The position numbers and the translations under genes were made by a program. Below the pieces are notes generated by a model. The model saw only the letters and a program-made list of their open reading frames with translations, was not told where the DNA came from and did not search any database. DNA of 7,720 bases. Source: CAYOBW01 sp964402115 (lineage in GTDB: Bacteria; Verrucomicrobiota; Kiritimatiellia; UBA8416; CAYOBW01). How positions within the stretch are numbered: the stretch's first letter is position 1; every line of letters begins with the position of its first letter. The stretch is taken from positions 1 through 7,720 of the forward strand of contig CAYOBW010000326.1 in the NCBI GenBank assembly GCA_964402115.1, given 5' to 3'. Below, piece by piece: positions 6,135 through 7,720 of this stretch.

Positions 6135-7052
6135 TCAGCCGCCCCACGACAGGATGGCAATGCCGGCGAAGGCCACCACGGCGCCGATGACCGACCGGGC
6201 GGTGATGCGCTCGCGGTGCAGCGCCACGCTGAAGGGGATGATGAGCACGGGGGTCAGCGCGACGAAGGTCTGGGCCAGCCCGGTCGGGATGCGCTGCATG
6301 GCGTAGAGCATGAGCGCGACGCCCAGCAGCGGGCCGATGGCCCCGCCCGCCGCCACCAGCGCCAGCGCCCGCGCGTCCCGCAGCGCAGCCGCCACGCGCC
6401 CGTAGTCGCGCAGGACCAGGAACAGCAGCGCGAAACCCAGGAGGCCGCTCGTGGCGCGAATCTGCGTGGCGGCGAACACGTCCGGCACGCCGCCCAGCCC
6501 CAGCTTACCCAGCACCATGCCCGCGGCCTGGCCCACCGCCCCCGCCAGCGCCAGCAGCAGGCCACCCCATAGCCGCCGCCCCGCGGCGCCGGCGCCGCCC
6601 GTCCGCAGCGCGCCAGGCGTGCCCGCAATCACCCACGCCACGCCGGCCAGCGTCACGCCCATCCCGAGCCAGTGCCGGGGCGCCAGCCGCTCGCCCATGG
6701 CCAGCCAGCCCAGCAAGGCCGCCGTCGGCGGCGCGAGCGACATCACGAGCAGGCTGAGCCGCGGCCCGATCACGAGGTAGGCGCGGAACAGGCAGAGGTC
6801 GCCCAGGAACAGCCCCACCAGCCCGGAGATGGACAGCCAGGCCCAGGCTGCGCGCGTGGCGTGCAGCGGCACGACGCAGCCCGCCGTCGCCACGCCGTAC
6901 ACCGCGAGCAGCAGCCACGCCACGACCAGCCGCAGCAGGTTGACGGGCATCGAGCCGATCCGCCGGCCGGCGGTATCGAAACAGACCGCGCTGAGGGTCC
7001 AGCACACCGCCGTCCCCAGCGCCGCCGCCTGACCGAGGTGGTGGGCCGTCAA
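6135..7052 (-). CDS. EamA-family (DMT superfamily) membrane transporter
   Basis: Inner-membrane carrier of the drug/metabolite transporter superfamily, 305 aa, usual family length. About ten hydrophobic helices are visible, near residues 7-27, 37-59, 70-92, 97-118, 127-144, 161-183, 192-214, 229-250, 258-276 and 284-302, forming two EamA repeats of five. Each repeat has the typical fourth-helix ending: LAPPTAALLGWLAMGERL at about 106-123 and ALTPVLIIPFSVALHRERI at about 265-283, both with the conserved glutamate. Substrate is unknown; members export amino acids, nucleosides or other metabolites. The start is TTG at 7052, overlapping the TGA of the upstream peptidase as TTGA, with GGGGAG 8 bases before it; the next in-frame ATG falls inside helix 2 (residue 35), so the TTG start is well supported. 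Probably co-transcribed and translationally coupled with the peptidase gene, although no functional link between them is evident. Confidence 0.92.
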   Translation of the reverse strand: MTAHHLGQAAALGTAVCWTLSAVCFDTAGRRIGSMPVNLLRLVVAWLLLAVYGVATAGCVVPLHATRAAWAWLSISGLVGLFLGDLCLFRAYLVIGPRLSLLVMSLAPPTAALLGWLAMGERLAPRHWLGMGVTLAGVAWVIAGTPGALRTGGAGAAGRRLWGGLLLALAGAVGQAAGMVLGKLGLGGVPDVFAATQIRATSGLLGFALLFLVLRDYGRVAAALRDARALALVAAGGAIGPLLGVALMLYAMQRIPTGLAQTFVALTPVLIIPFSVALHRERITARSVIGAVVAFAGIAILSWGG

Positions 7053-7720
7053 GCCTCGGGCTCCCCGCTCGCAGCCGCCGGGGCGCTCGCCACCCCTTCA
7101 AGCGTTTCGATGACCAGCTCGCGGCCCGGCAGCTCGCGGTTGGCCGCCTCCAGCCGGGCGCGGCCGGCGACGACGCACACGCGGCTGTCCCGCAGGGCCG
7201 GGGCCAGGACCTCCTGCGCGGCCTGCCGCAGCGCCGCGCCGTCCACCGCCAGCAGGGCGGTCCGAAAGCGCTGCCGCCGGTCGTACGTGACGCCGGTCAG
7301 GTGCCGCATGAGCGCGGTATGCACGGCCGACCCGGGGCGCACCGGCTGGTCGAGGGCCTTCAGCGTGCCGATCACGGCCTGCTCGACCGCGGCGGGCGAG
7401 AGGTCCATGCCGCTGGCCACGTGGTCCATGATGCCGGCGTAGGTGTCGAGCGTCTCGCGCACGCAGGGGTCGCGGTAGCTCACGCACGCGAAAAGCCCGC
7501 AGGACTGGGCGTACGACGCGGAGCAGCCGTAGGCGCCGCGGCGGGCCCGCACCTCGTTCCACAGGTAGCCGAGGCTGAGGGACTGCGCCAGCACGAGCAG
7601 CGCGGCGGAGAGCGGATGGGCCGCGCCCACCGCCCGCCCGGCCTGCGCCACGAACGCCACGTCGGAGGGCAGCGCCATCCCGATCCGCCGCGGGGCCGCC
7701 ACGGGGACAGCCGCCGCGGC
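7049..7720 (-). CDS. PreP-like M16 metallopeptidase, C-terminal part (5' end outside window)
   Basis: C-terminal 223 residues of a zinc metallopeptidase of family M16, closest in pattern to the presequence protease (PreP/M16C) branch, which degrades unfolded peptides. The frame is open to the right edge, so this is a partial gene. Apparent starts inside the window (such as GTG at 7702) are internal codons: the residues before them (AAAAVP then VAAPRRIG) continue the domain. Visible signatures are YLWNEVRARRGAYGC, with the Arg (7549-7547) and Tyr (7531-7529) six residues apart that bind the substrate backbone in this family, and SYRDPCVRETLDTY a little downstream. The catalytic HXXEH zinc site is in the N-terminal half and cannot be checked here. 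The last ~30 residues are Ala/Glu-rich and look like a disordered tail. The stop codon overlaps the start of the transporter gene. Confidence 0.87.
   Translation of the reverse strand, partial: AAAAVPVAAPRRIGMALPSDVAFVAQAGRAVGAAHPLSAALLVLAQSLSLGYLWNEVRARRGAYGCSASYAQSCGLFACVSYRDPCVRETLDTYAGIMDHVASGMDLSPAAVEQAVIGTLKALDQPVRPGSAVHTALMRHLTGVTYDRRQRFRTALLAVDGAALRQAAQEVLAPALRDSRVCVVAGRARLEAANRELPGRELVIETLEGVASAPAAASGEPEA

Noticed and set aside
5658..6572. Plus-strand open frame (304 codons) across bcp and into the transporter gene
   Set aside because: It is out of frame with bcp, antisense to the transporter and has no protein-like motif. The bcp frame carries a complete peroxiredoxin.
6672..7442. 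Plus-strand open frame (256 codons) antisense to the transporter and peptidase
   Set aside because: Shadow of two well-supported genes on the other strand; Arg/Ala/Ser-rich with no motif.

Overview
This is a gene-dense, very GC-rich window (roughly two-thirds G+C by eye, with a strong G/C preference at third codon positions). It carries five protein-coding genes and one real intergenic region. The mix is a secreted LacZ-like glycoside hydrolase, a secreted protein built only of beta-sandwich repeats, and housekeeping genes for peroxide defence, transport and peptide turnover. With the high GC, this suggests a polysaccharide-degrading bacterium of the PVC type (Kiritimatiellota, Lentisphaerae, Verrucomicrobia or Planctomycetes). 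That placement is inference from gene content; no rRNA or marker gene is present.

Positions 11-5331, minus strand: a two-gene operon. The upstream gene encodes a secreted protein with four golvesin C-terminal-like domains in an A-B-A-B order and no visible catalytic domain. Seventeen bases further on, behind a GGAGG ribosome binding site, comes a secreted glycoside hydrolase family 2 enzyme of about 1139 residues. It has both catalytic glutamates and an extra N-terminal beta-rich module. The simplest reading is an exported glycan-degrading enzyme made together with a non-catalytic binding or surface partner.

Positions 5332-5664: the divergent control region. It holds a candidate minus-strand -10 (TACAAT) next to an 11-base palindrome, an 8-base tandem repeat, a candidate plus-strand promoter (TTGCGT-17-TACCAT), and a perfect 13-base direct repeat at 25-base spacing in the presumed leader of the peroxiredoxin gene.

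Positions 5665-6129, plus strand: a Bcp/PrxQ-type thiol peroxidase starting at TTG. It converges on the next gene with only five bases between the stop codons.

Positions 6135-7720, minus strand: the C-terminal part of a PreP-like M16 metallopeptidase that enters from beyond the right edge, followed by an EamA-family ten-helix transporter. The two are joined by a TTGA start/stop overlap and are probably translationally coupled.

I see no RNA genes, CRISPR arrays, insertion sequences, integrases or toxin-antitoxin genes. Nothing here amounts to a clearly new defence or mobile system. The least explained parts are the A-B-A-B repeat protein with its hydrolase partner, and the small repeats in the divergent control region.
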